Below are positions 1 through 9,686 of a stretch of 64,000 nt of DNA, piece by piece; the stretch's first letter is position 1; every line of letters starts with the position of its first letter. The notes under the pieces are model-generated. The model was not told the DNA's origin. It worked only from the letters and a program-made list of their open reading frames with translations, and did not search any database. The position numbers and the translations under genes are program-made. The DNA comes from Amorphophallus konjac (Eukaryota > Streptophyta > Magnoliopsida > Alismatales > Araceae), in assembly GCA_022559845.1 (NCBI GenBank), contig CM040123.1, positions 295,914,642-295,978,641 on the forward strand, in the 5' to 3' direction.

Positions 1-723
1 TACATTTAGTCCCGTTGTTCTTATTTGTTTACATGCATCGCTTCTTCCACGTTTCCCCTAGGTTTTCTTATTCTCATACATCATTCACGCACACCCTCCT
101 ATGTTTTTGACTCCCCTAGGGGTTTAAAACCCCCCAGGTATCCCCCATTTCATTTAGTCATGTTTATTTCTTTCCGTTCTAGCATTTACTATACTTTATA
201 GTTCTAACTTCATTTTTTCTTCGTGCTCTACACTTTGTTTCATAGGTTAGCAGCATCCTAAGACGAGGCCCACTTCTTCTGGCCGGTCGGAAGGAGTGGA
301 GGTTGAGCTCCTACGTTCTGGAGGGTGGTGGCATTGAGCGGTCATGTTCTATCTGTTTGAAGAGTGAAGCGGCTTCCTCCTTGCCGTTCATATATTCCTG
401 CGGTCATTTCCGCACCGTTCTTCCCCCATCGTTCTTCATCCCACGTTCCACCCAGCACTGACGAGTGGTCTGTCGTTCGGCCATGCGTCTTCACAGGCGG
501 TTCCGTCAGGGCCACGCATCCCTTCAGTGCTGTTAAAGGCGAGTGTCTCCTTTTTCTTTCCAAGGTACGGCAAGTTCATCACGTTCGGAGCCTTGATGGC
601 GGTCACACACTCACATCCCTCTATCCCTTCTACTCCCGTTTGGTTTACCTTCATATTCATATTAGTAAAAGGGATTTGAAGGGAGTTTTAAGCTGGTGTG
701 GAGAAGGTAACCATTTCCTACCA
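1..723 (+). mobile_element. E4: 3' part of a Tat-type LTR, plus strand
   Basis: This stretch matches the E3 LTR (about 39733-40450) in opposite orientation, including the TAGGGGTTTAAAACCCCCCAG block and the LTR end ...CCTACCA at 717-723. The downstream sequence (AGACC...) lacks the primer-binding-site sequence found after E3's LTR, so this is a 3' LTR or a solo LTR whose left part lies outside the window. It contains several CGGT..ACCG palindromes. A long open frame at 364-816 overlaps the LTR sequence and recurs on the E3 LTR; I treat it as non-coding. Confidence 0.75.
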
Positions 724-1099
724 AGACCTATAAGTGCAAAGAGTGTAACTAATGACCACATACCGGAGTATATGCCATGTACTTATAGAAATGACTCTAA
801 GATGAGAAGAGAATAGTGATAAATCAAGAGTGAATCTCGTTCATCTTAACATTTGAAATATGCATTTAATACAAGAGTATATGGTTTGGCATGAAATTAA
901 TCTATGTTTAAAAATAATTCCTAAGTGCATAAAGAACATGAAATCCACTAGAATGATCAATAAGTATAACCAAGTGTACGAAAATACCACTTAAAATAGT
1001 GGTGTGACGTCAGAGTGGAATCGTTCCTCTTACTTCAACACTGAACGCGCAGCCATCCATCACTGGTGGGACATTAGCAGGCAAACCATGGGCTATGAA

Positions 1100-1480
1100 T
1101 GCTCAAAAGATGCGTATGATGCATGCTGGGCTAAAATAAAAGAAATCATCAAAATAAATGCAAAGAAAAGATAAAATACAAAATACTGGAGAATAATATT
1201 GCTAAGCTGGGAGAATCAGAGTCAAGACACTATCTGCAACCACGGCGTGCAAGATAGAACCATCCTCCCCAAATTTTCCCAACCTAATGGCCTATCCAAT
1301 GATTAAATAAATGAACTTGGATCATCATTGTTTTTGTTAAAGGGGAACATCAGATCCTAGAACACGCGGACAACCAACTGATTCTCGAAGTAATATAGTG
1401 TAGATACCATATAGTAATGTAATAAGGGACATAGGATAGAAGGCCATACCTGACTTACCTGTGCAGACGAAACGGCATGC
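1100..1480 (-). other. Conserved 3' noncoding module, E3 copy
   Basis: The minus strand carries the same ordered blocks as E1 20960-21400 and E2 48970-49310: TACTATATGGTAT, then a block around GATGTTCCCCTTTAACAAAA, then GGATAGGCC, then CAGCTTAGCAATATTATT, then TTTTAGCCCAGCATGCATCA. No protein is encoded. The conservation among three diverged elements suggests a cis-acting role. Confidence 0.65.
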
Positions 1481-2159
1481 TTTTTGGATTTTCATTTCTA
1501 GATTTTTATGGACTTTCATGTATAAGACAAATAAGCAAGTATAAACATAGCAAAGATAACATAACATAACGATCAAATGAAATAGGAGACAAATGCAACA
1601 TAACATAACCACGACAAACGAGCACATATACAATGGCATGAATAGACAACATGCATGCATGAACATGGTGTGACAAGATACCCACGCGGCGGGACAACGC
1701 ACGGTTGGGACAAGAACATGAGGGATAACCACACGGTTGGGATAAGAACATGAGACACAAAGGGACGACTAACAACATATACAAGACAACTAACAACATG
1801 TGGTGAGGGATAAAATAACATGTGTGGGACAACACGGTGGGACATAAACACGTGACAAGGACACGGCGTGACAAAAGGCATGACAAATATCCACTTCAAT
1901 CAACCCAAGATCGGATGAAGCAGAATCGCCAAGTTCATAATCGTGAGGCAAAGCCCTCTCATAAAGATATGATCAAGTTTATAACAGATCGAGAAGTAAG
2001 ATTGACGAAGAGAGAACAGATTGAAGATATGGACATGATGCAGAACGAGGGATGAAGAGAGGAAACTTGAACACCTGCATCCTGCACACTTAGCAAATGG
2101 ATTATGCATCTGTCCTTAAAACAAATGCAAATGCATGAGAAAGACACAGTTTTTCAGAT

Positions 2160-2310
2160 TTTTTTTTGTAATAATTTTTCTTCTCTTTTCTTCTTATTTT
2201 CTTTGATTTTTTTAGATTTTCAATAGTATTTCATTTTTTTGGACTTTTTTTGAAGTATTTGATTTTTTTTAGACTTTTGGTAATATTTGATTTTTTTTAT
2301 TTTTGTTAGA
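2160..2310 (-). repeat. T-rich degenerate repeat (E3 post-coding)
   Basis: Irregular repeats of TTTGATTTTTTT and TAGATTTT. On the minus strand they read like the AAATCAAATATTTC-type repeats of E1 at 14293-14530, and they sit at the homologous place in the element. Confidence 0.6.
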
Positions 2311-2667
2311 TTTTGACATAGCAATCCGCAGTACCTAAAGACAGGCTCAAACTATTGGTCAGGGATTGTCGATCCTACCCCTTTCATTAAAGGCGTCCCT
2401 TAACCAGGGCATGCATGTGAGGGTGACTTGCCACAACCAACCGCTTCTAAAGAATGGTGCCCCGACTAAGGCCATACTCAGGATACAACCCAGCCTAAGA
2501 GGGAGAAACAAAAGAAAAATTGGAGACCAGCTTCGTGTAGGATGGGAGATATCAGGGCTCGAATTCCTTCCAGGGCACTACCCCTCAAAGAGGTAGCCTG
2601 TTGCGTCGGGGCTTTGTGTCTTTGATTTTTAGACCCATATTTATCAGGCACGCATGCGACCTGGCTC

Positions 2668-2672
2668 ATGAC
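2668..2672. repeat. Target site duplication of E1, left copy (ATGAC)
   Basis: ATGAC directly precedes the left LTR and ATGAC (23543-23547) directly follows the right LTR. A perfect 5-bp duplication is as expected for a Ty3/gypsy integrase. Removing E1 rejoins an E3 sequence that matches E1's own region near 13950-14000 in reverse. Confidence 0.95.
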
Positions 2673-3535
2673 TGTTGACACCCGTTTTATACCGATAATT
2701 CGAGCCGTTTCTCTTACTCCCATTAGTTGATGCCTCGAGTTGTTCATCATTCACTGGGCCATTTTGTGGCATGACTCGGGCTCGTTTTATGGGTCGTCTC
2801 CCTCCTTGGTGCAATTCATGGTGATTCGAGGCTTAATGGGCCTTGGCTTTGGTCAATTGAACGTATTTCACGAGAATCAAGTGCCTAAGGGCATGAACGG
2901 CTTCACATCAGCCATTCAGAAGGTGGGCAGTTGAAGATGGGCCGTTCATATATTTTGGCTAATTTCTGAGGATTTTCTGAATATTCACCGACAGGCTTTT
3001 GTGCGGTGTGATTAGGACCGTTCAATCTCATGGACGGGCCTATTCCAACCGCCTATATCTCAGAGTCCTAAGTGCCCAGTTTCTCAGAGAATTATCCAAA
3101 TGATTCGAATTATCACCGACAGGGTTAAACGGTCGTGTTTGTGCATCCCTAAACTAAAACAGTCTCCATACAACCGTTCATATGTTCAGGGTCCCACGGC
3201 GGACGTTTCGGCCAGTTCGAGAGATAGTTGGGATAATATTCTGATTATTCGAATTTCCACCGACAGGATGGACGGTCCGAATTAGACCGCCCACACATTG
3301 TGCGGTCTATCGTAAGACCGTTCAAGCCGTCGGTTGTTGATTTTCAACCGATTTTATCCCATTTATCTCATGGTTTTATCCTCAACTTATTTTGATGATT
3401 TCTCCGCGGATAATCAACCATTTTCGATGCCGTTTCGTGTGGATGGAAGATTATGATATTATCTACGAATTATCTTTTTTGAGTTCGACCGGAGAATATC
3501 TAAAACCCCAACTTCGAGGCTGGCTTTCTAGGCTC

Positions 3536-3544
3536 TATAAATAG
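3536..3544 (+). promoter_or_regulatory. E1 5' LTR TATA box (TATAAATAG)
   Basis: TATAAATAG lies mid-LTR. It is conserved in the right LTR (22680-22688) and, on the minus strand, in E3's LTR (40604-40612), so it is the likely core promoter for the genomic transcript. Confidence 0.7.
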
Positions 3545-4279
3545 ACCCTAGTGGCCGGACGTCGAAAAAGGGGGGGAGATTTTGGTCGACGGCGAAGCCC
3601 TGCCGCATGTTTGAGCGACCTAGCACCAAGGAGGGAGGCTCTCCACGTCCGCACGAGCCTTCAGTCAAGGGAGTAGCCCAGTCTTCGTAGTCTTTCGTTC
3701 CGTAGCTTTGTCGTTTTCCTTCATTGCATGCATTGTTTCTCACCTGCGTACCCCCTCCTTCTCATTATCATGCACACAACCATCCCGTTTTTTGTCACCC
3801 TAGGGGTTTAAAACCCCCCAGGTATTCCCCTTTTCATTTGTTTATGCTTAATTCTTCTCGTTTGAATGCATACTACATTATTTAGGTCTAATCTAGGTGT
3901 CTCTTCTGTGTCTCTACATTGTTTCGCAGGTCAGCACTTAATCAGCACGAGGCCCATCCCCTCTGGCCGGCCGGAGAGGGTGGAGGTCGAGCCCTTCTCA
4001 ACTTGCTGAGTGAAGGTACTATGCGGCTATCCTCCGGCCGTTCAACGGTACGCGCGGTGCATCAACGACCGTTCTTCCTTGGAACGCGGTCCCTCTAGCG
4101 CCGTCCATGTCACTGCAGCAGTTCCTCCCGCGTCCCTCGCAGCGTCCTGGGGCGGTCTATCGTAAGACCACGCAACGTAGGGCGGTTCTAAGGGAGCCGT
4201 TCAGTCTTCAGCGCTGCACTAAGGCGAGTGTCTCCCCATTTTCCAAGGTACGGCGTGCCTATCGCGTACGGCATCTTTG

Positions 4280-4292
4280 TGGCGATCACGGT
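4280..4292 (+). repeat. Copy of primer-binding-site sequence inside the LTR
   Basis: TGGCGATCACGGT is identical to the first 13 bases of the site at 4408. The right LTR has it near 23423. The E4 and E3 LTRs have degenerate versions (TGGCGGTCACAC, TGGCAGTCATAC) at the equivalent place, so the duplication is older than the split of these families. Confidence 0.7.
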
Positions 4293-4407
4293 ACTCTGCT
4301 TTGTTCCCTATCTTCTCTTCTTTTTCTCATTTGTCTCATGCACTTGACGCACTTTGACCCGTAGTGAAAGGGAGAGAGGAGAGAAATATATATCTACACC
4401 TCTTTTG

Positions 4408-4425
4408 TGGCGATCACGGTGGGAC
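4408..4425 (+). other. E1 primer binding site
   Basis: TGGCGATCACGGTGGGAC starts nine bases after the LTR end and begins with TGG, the complement of a tRNA CCA tail. The same 18 bases occur ten bases after E3's LTR. I could not assign the tRNA; a CGCCA end would suit several, including tRNA-Arg. Confidence 0.75.
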
Positions 4426-5512
4426 ACGTAATGCCCATCGTGCTTTTCAGTTGCTGACCCTTCTTAGTCGTTGTCAAGGTTTCCTTCTTGGAGTGATTTA
4501 CAGGTTGGATGCGGTTCCTGTCCTCTGGCGCACACGCGGTTTGTCCAGGGCCGTCTACCAATACGCACGGTTGATACTCCACCGCTCATATACTCTGCCA
4601 TCAGGTTTATCTACCCCGGCCTTTCCTGTTGCAGACGGCTCCCTGGACGTCGTCCATCCATTTGAGCGGCTTTCACACAGCCGTCCCGCGCTCAGCCACA
4701 GGTACGTTGTACTTTTTGGGTGGCAAATACACGGCTGTGAGGCGGCGGTTCAAGTACGTGAGCGGTTGACTATCGGCCGTCTGTCTGGTAGTTCCCTTGC
4801 TTTCCTCCCATCAACTACGGTTGGATATTAACTGCCTGTGTACTTAGAGCAGTTAGAGGAGGACCGCACATCTCCTGTCGTAGTGCATTTATTTCATCTT
4901 GCTTAGTTTTTTCGGCTGATATATATATTGCTCCTGGTGCTGTTCATTGGCTCCCCCCCTGCCATCTTATTATCATTGCATCACCATGTTTTTACTACTC
5001 ATGTGTATACTCGCTCATTGATTGATAGCTGCTAGGCTAGTTTGTGCATGCACTCCGGTGCGCATAGGAGCATCGACATCTTCCCATATTAGTTGCATTC
5101 CTACCGAGGTAGGGTTTCCTCTCGTCTCCATATTCCTTGGAGCCGACTAGGGACCTTGCTGAGGACCTCCGTAAGCCCCCGTGAGCCGTGGATTCCCACA
5201 CGGACGCCGGGCAGGTTGTACCGTATCCACTTCAGTCTAGGGTTGCATCCGCGAGTGAGAGGTCCCGATAGGGTCACACAGTTCCTCGTTTCTCATCCCA
5301 GTCAGGCACCTAGTGGTCGAGAGAATTGATATTTTCATTAATCCACTAAGGTTCAAACCCAAAGATATAAGGAACTGACGAGCATCATTTTAAGAACTTG
5401 ATTGCATTACTGAGTGATTCTGCTCTCATCTCGCTCCATCATATGCTTATTACTTGATTGGTAGATTTGATTGATTTAGTGTTGCTTGTTCTAGTAGCAA
5501 GTGTCTTGGTGT
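4426..5512 (+). other. E1 untranslated leader
   Basis: About 1.1 kb between the primer site and gag, without a supported gene. It contains more CGGT..ACCG palindromes (4520-4830). Positions about 5090-5330 are conserved with the leader of E3 (38770-38990, reverse), including the segment from CCGAGGTAGGGTTTCCTCTC to the GTGAGCCGTGG block. That segment is a candidate packaging or dimerisation signal. Confidence 0.6.
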
Positions 5513-7612
5513 ATGTGGGGCTGCCTTCTGCCCCCACGATCATCTCCTAGGGTTGACTCTTATTTCCATTCCTACTCCAACCCCTTGTTCGATTCTTCTT
5601 CTTCCATGTCGTCGTATGACTTCTCTCAGGCCCACGAGGATTCCCTTCCTCGTGGTCTCCTTGAGGACCCACCTAGGGTCACCCACTTGCAAGGGGGAGA
5701 GGGGACGGCCCCTTCACTCCCGACCTCTCTGGGCGAGGGTCCCCGACCCTCTTTTTCAAACCCGCCCAATCAGAATTCAGCCAGTATGATCCTCGATATG
5801 ATGGCCCAGTTGGACCCCACCCAACTCCATCTCATCAGACAAGCTTTGCAAGGGGGCGATGCCCCAGCCTCAGTTCCGGTTCATGCCACGGCCAGTGTCG
5901 CCACTTCATCTCCTGTGGTCGGGACCACCTCTGTGGCTCCCATTGACCTTACTCCGGTCCGCCCTCAGAACCTTCGCTATCCCAATATAGAAATGGGCCA
6001 GGCGTCCACATCGGTCCATCAGCAACTTGATAAAGGAAAATCCCCGATCCCCTCTGTTCCTTATCTTGAGTCGTACCCTACAATTTCTCCATCGCCTCAG
6101 GTCCTCATGGCCCCGGCGGACTTCGCTAGGTCACAGTCAGGGGCGGCCCAGGTGGCTCATACGGATATGGGCCCTTCCTCAGCCCATTATCCCTCTTACG
6201 GGCCGCCTCCTTCGTCAGTTTATCCTTTGGTCGCCTATCCAGGTGCCGCTCCTCTTGCTCCTCCCCCTCCTTTCCGGGAACGGGAAATTCTTGACAAGTG
6301 GGCTGCTATGCAGCAACAAATTGATCTCCTCCACAAGCGGGTCGGCCCGTAATCTCTAGCCGATGTCCCTATCCCTAACTTCAGGGACCTACATCTTCCT
6401 TCCCAGTCGGAGCTCCCCGTGTACCGCAAATACGATGGGAACGGCAACCCATTCATCCATGTCCGGGAGTTCTTGTACGAGTCTGCGCAGTTCCAGCAGG
6501 ATGATCGTTTGATGGCCTATTTGTTCCGTCGGTCTCTGGAGGGGGTCGCGTTGGAATGGTTCTACACCTTGCCTATGGAGGAGGCTGAGAATTTCAAGAC
6601 CGTCAAGGAGAGGTTTATACAGAGGTTTCAGGATCGGGTCGGACTCGAGTACTCTTTCACTGACCTGGTGGCGGAGAGGATGAAGCCGGAGGAAGACTTT
6701 GCAACCTATGCGGACCGCTGGAGACAGATGGCCTCACGGGTGCCCGGACAGATTCCGGAAGAGGAAAAAGTGAAGTTGTTAATTTCCAATGCTACGCCAA
6801 CTTTCAGAAACATTCTGGCAATGAATGACATTTCAAACATGCACCAACTATACAGCAGAGCTAGGTTTATTCAAACCCAATTTAAGGACTCTCCCATCCA
6901 TTCTTTATTCGAGGCCCAGAAACCCAAAGCCACCAAGAAAACCCAGGGCCCCGTCACTGAGGGGGTACAAATTAACGAGCAAGTCCAGGCCGTTCAGTTC
7001 CCCCAAAAAGCCACTCTACCCCGCTTCCCACCGCCTCAGCGTAACCCCCAGTTCGCCGCTCCACCAGTTCCCCAGCCTGCCTTCCAAGCCCCGCAATATC
7101 CTCAACAAGCACCTCCGCCACCCCAACAGCCTCAGCGGCCCCCGCAATACAATAGTGTTCCTCCACCCCCCACCTACGGCTCTGCTCGACCAGCTCCAAA
7201 AAGGGCTCATTACCCCCCTCTTCCGGAGACCTTGCCAGATATTTTCTCTGCTCTAATGTATACTGGTGACCTCCAGTTGCCTCCTGAACACCCGAACTGG
7301 AATCCGGCTGCCGACCAATCCCGATATTGTATATTCCATCGGCAACCCGGGCACACGATAGAGCGATGCTATCAGTTCAGAGACCTGGTGTATGATTTGC
7401 ATGAGGGCCAGAGGATTGATTGGGCCCAGATGCGCCAACTAATTGAGGATATCAAGCAGAGACAGAGACAGGCCAGGCCGCAACAGGCGGCGCCCCAGCA
7501 GCAGCAGCAGCAACAGCCCCAGCAGCAACCGCAACCTCAACCGCAGCAGCAAGACCTTGGGATCCATCAAAATCCCATGCCAGTGCATCAGCCCGCTCCT
7601 CCGCAACAATAG
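5513..7612 (+). pseudogene. gag: E1 gag, interrupted by TAA
   Basis: Gag (capsid-nucleocapsid) of the Tat element. A start at ATG 5513 or 5606 is possible; the frame is open upstream to 5501 without an ATG. A proline/serine-rich N-terminus is followed by an in-frame TAA at 6350-6352. The core gag domain then runs in the same frame, about 6419-6900 (FLYESAQF, MAYLFRRSLEG, ERFIQRFQDRVG). A proline/glutamine-rich linker follows, then a knuckle-like CX2HX4HX4C motif near 7328-7369 in which the usual second cysteine is histidine. A polyglutamine tract (7497-7555) precedes TAG at 7610-7612. E3's gag aligns through the TAA without a stop, so the TAA is probably a mutation. Confidence 0.85.
7497..7555 (+). 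repeat. CAG/CAA-rich polyglutamine tract
   Basis: Imperfect CAGCAG/CAACCG repeats encode polyglutamine at the gag C-terminus. E2 has a glutamine-rich stretch in the same place, so it is a family feature prone to length change. Confidence 0.7.
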
Positions 7613-9686
7613 CAACCGCCGGCACCGGCTCCAGCACAAGTGAATTTGGTCCAGCGCCCAGCCCCCAACGCTGGATGGACGTTTGATGATGAGACCCCCG
7701 CCCATCTCTTGGCCTTACACCACCACTACTCTCCCACACCTACCATCCCCTCCATCCTTAGATCTGCCGCTACACCGCCTGTCACTTCCTCCGTGTCGCC
7801 TCTTAGGCCCGCTACATTCCCCTCTACTCCGTCCGTCCTTTCACCACCACCCGCCATGCCTCCCATCATTTCCCCTAAGCTTAACCCTTCACCCATTTCC
7901 CCTCCACCAGGGCCCATCAAACCCACTTCATTCATCCTCACCCCCATCTCCACGCCATTCACCTGCCCCACCAGGCCAAGCGGGGGTCCAGTCCAGGCCG
8001 CGCAAGCATCGCAATGCGCCCTTCGGAGCGGGCGTCCTTTCCAAAGAATTTTTCCTTCCCCAGGTGCATCTGCACCAAACCCTACAGTTTCCTCCCCTAT
8101 AGTTGAACCAGAAGAGATAGACCCGGTGCCGGGCACAAGATATGACTTATTACAGCACTTAGACCGGCTGCCGGCTAAAATCTCAGTGTTAGAACTAATC
8201 AAGAGGTCGCCGCTCCACCAAGACGCCCTGAAGATCTTCCTGCAGAAAGTTATGGTGAGCGAAGATGTGGAAGTGGATAGCCTGCCCGCGGTCTTGGCCA
8301 CGATCACAAAGGGGCCCTCTATTACATTTGCTGAGTCAGAGCTAGCTCCTCCTGAGGCACGGCAGATGCCGTTATGTATTACCATCTCTCTAAACAAAAC
8401 GGCCGTGGAATCCGCCCTTGTGGATACAGGGGCGTCGATAAATGTCTGCCCATTGAGTACCCTTCGTGCTTGTAATATATCGGAGGACATGCTCAAGCCG
8501 ACACCAACCACGATAGCCGCATATGATAACTCCAGACGTGCTTGTCACGGGGTGGTAACTGTACAGGCCGAGCTAGGGCCCTTAGTGATGGATGTAGAAT
8601 TTTATGTGTTGGACATAGACCCAATGTTCAAAGCCATTCTGGGTCGTCCATGGTTGAATAGTTTGAACGCCGTCCCCTCGACCGCCCACCAGTGCCTGAA
8701 GTTCCCGTTCCAAGGGCGAGTGGTCAAGGTGAAAAGTGTTTCCACAGTTCAAAACGTTGACGCCATAGCAGCCAAGATTCTGCCCACACTGTGGCCGAGT
8801 AACAGACCTGTTCTATCTGTCATGGACTTAAACTATTCGTGGGCGTATGCGTCACGCAAGCCCACCGCTGCACCAATCAATGTGAAGGTCAAGCCCAAAA
8901 TGAGAGACTCCAAAGGGTGGCACCTAATTCTAAAATTGGGCTATCAGCCAGGCCGAGGACTCGGCGCACAATTGCAGGGCCGAACTAACCCCGTTCCCAA
9001 GGGAAGGAAGATGGGCCGCCGGGGCCTTGGCTACCATGAATCCTCCATGTCGATGCTTGGGGACTCTGGGCCGTTGACCTGGGATTACCGGCAACATTTT
9101 GTGAAGGGTCCGTTGCAGCCCGGCACCTTGAAGACTCCACCATCCAGCCTTGAAGAAAAGATAAACGAAGCTTGTGCTGTTGCCGATCCGCCACCATCAC
9201 CGCAAGGGCTAGCCAGTGACTTGGAAGACCTTTCTGAATGCCTTACAAGGATGTTTTGTGAAAAAGAGGGTGACCCAAAGAAGAAGGAGACGCAACTGGT
9301 AAAGCGCCCTCCGATGCCATTGGCCCGCCAGGGGCCCCGGAAGACGGGGAGCTCCGCCGCTACTTATTCTATGTCCCCATCCCGTCTCGCTTCCTGGTTT
9401 CAACGGTTGGATTCTGTTCCCCGTTGCCCTCCACTCCTGGTCGACCCGTACTTTACGGAGAGACCCGAAATCCTATTCGTTCCATGTGCTTGCGGGCGCT
9501 GCCCGCCCATTGATCTATCAACCCTATTCACTCCTCCTCCTCCAGGAGCTCAGCTCCATGAAATGTGGTTTAAGTCTTCTGACCCTTTCTTTGACTGCAT
9601 CTTCCCAGAATTGTTCCCCATGCAGCTTCCTCCTCCTCCGCCTTCTTCCTCCTGTTGTGTGATCACCTCCGGCCTCCAAAAAAAAA
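7613..9686 (+). pseudogene. pro: E1 protease and G-patch segment
   Basis: This segment continues the gag frame after TAG. A proline-rich spacer (7640-8100) is followed by a conserved block (GTRYDLLQHLDRLPAKI) and the aspartic protease with active-site DTGAS at 8423-8437 and the flap/ILGRPWL region. Near 8905-9045 lies a G-patch-like motif (GWHLILKLGYQPGRGLGAQ ... RRGLGYHE), a glycine-rich RNA-binding module. The frame is lost at a run of nine A (9678-9686). E2 has ten A at the equivalent place and stays open, so this looks like a one-base slip. Protease residues look intact. Confidence 0.85.

Larger units (their letters stand above)
724..2672 (-). mobile_element. E3: post-coding and 3' noncoding portion
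   Basis: Read on the minus strand, this sequence is homologous to the region of E1 downstream of pol. Positions 2160-2672 correspond to E1 about 13970-14600 (reverse), including the T-rich counterpart of E1's A-rich minisatellite. Positions about 1010-1480 correspond to E1 about 20960-21430, the conserved 3' module. The E1 interval holding both antisense PMD genes is absent; in its place 1560-1900 has short irregular repeats of the GGGACAAGAACATGAG type. No coding region is supported here. Confidence 0.7.
2673..4398 (+). repeat. E1 5' LTR
   Basis: Runs from TGTTGACACCCG to ATATATATCTACA. It is nearly identical to 21816-23542. It holds a TATA box, several CGGT..ACCG palindromes (about 3010-3330 and 4040-4200), and an internal copy of the first 13 bases of the primer binding site (4280-4292). 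Confidence 0.96.

Noticed and set aside
364..816. 150-residue open frame, also present on the E3 LTR
   Set aside because: It lies across an LTR and runs past its end; shared only because the LTRs are homologous.
1337..1899. Cys/Leu-rich minus-strand open frames
   Set aside because: Low-complexity translation of short GGGACAAGAACATGAG-type repeats in E3 noncoding DNA.
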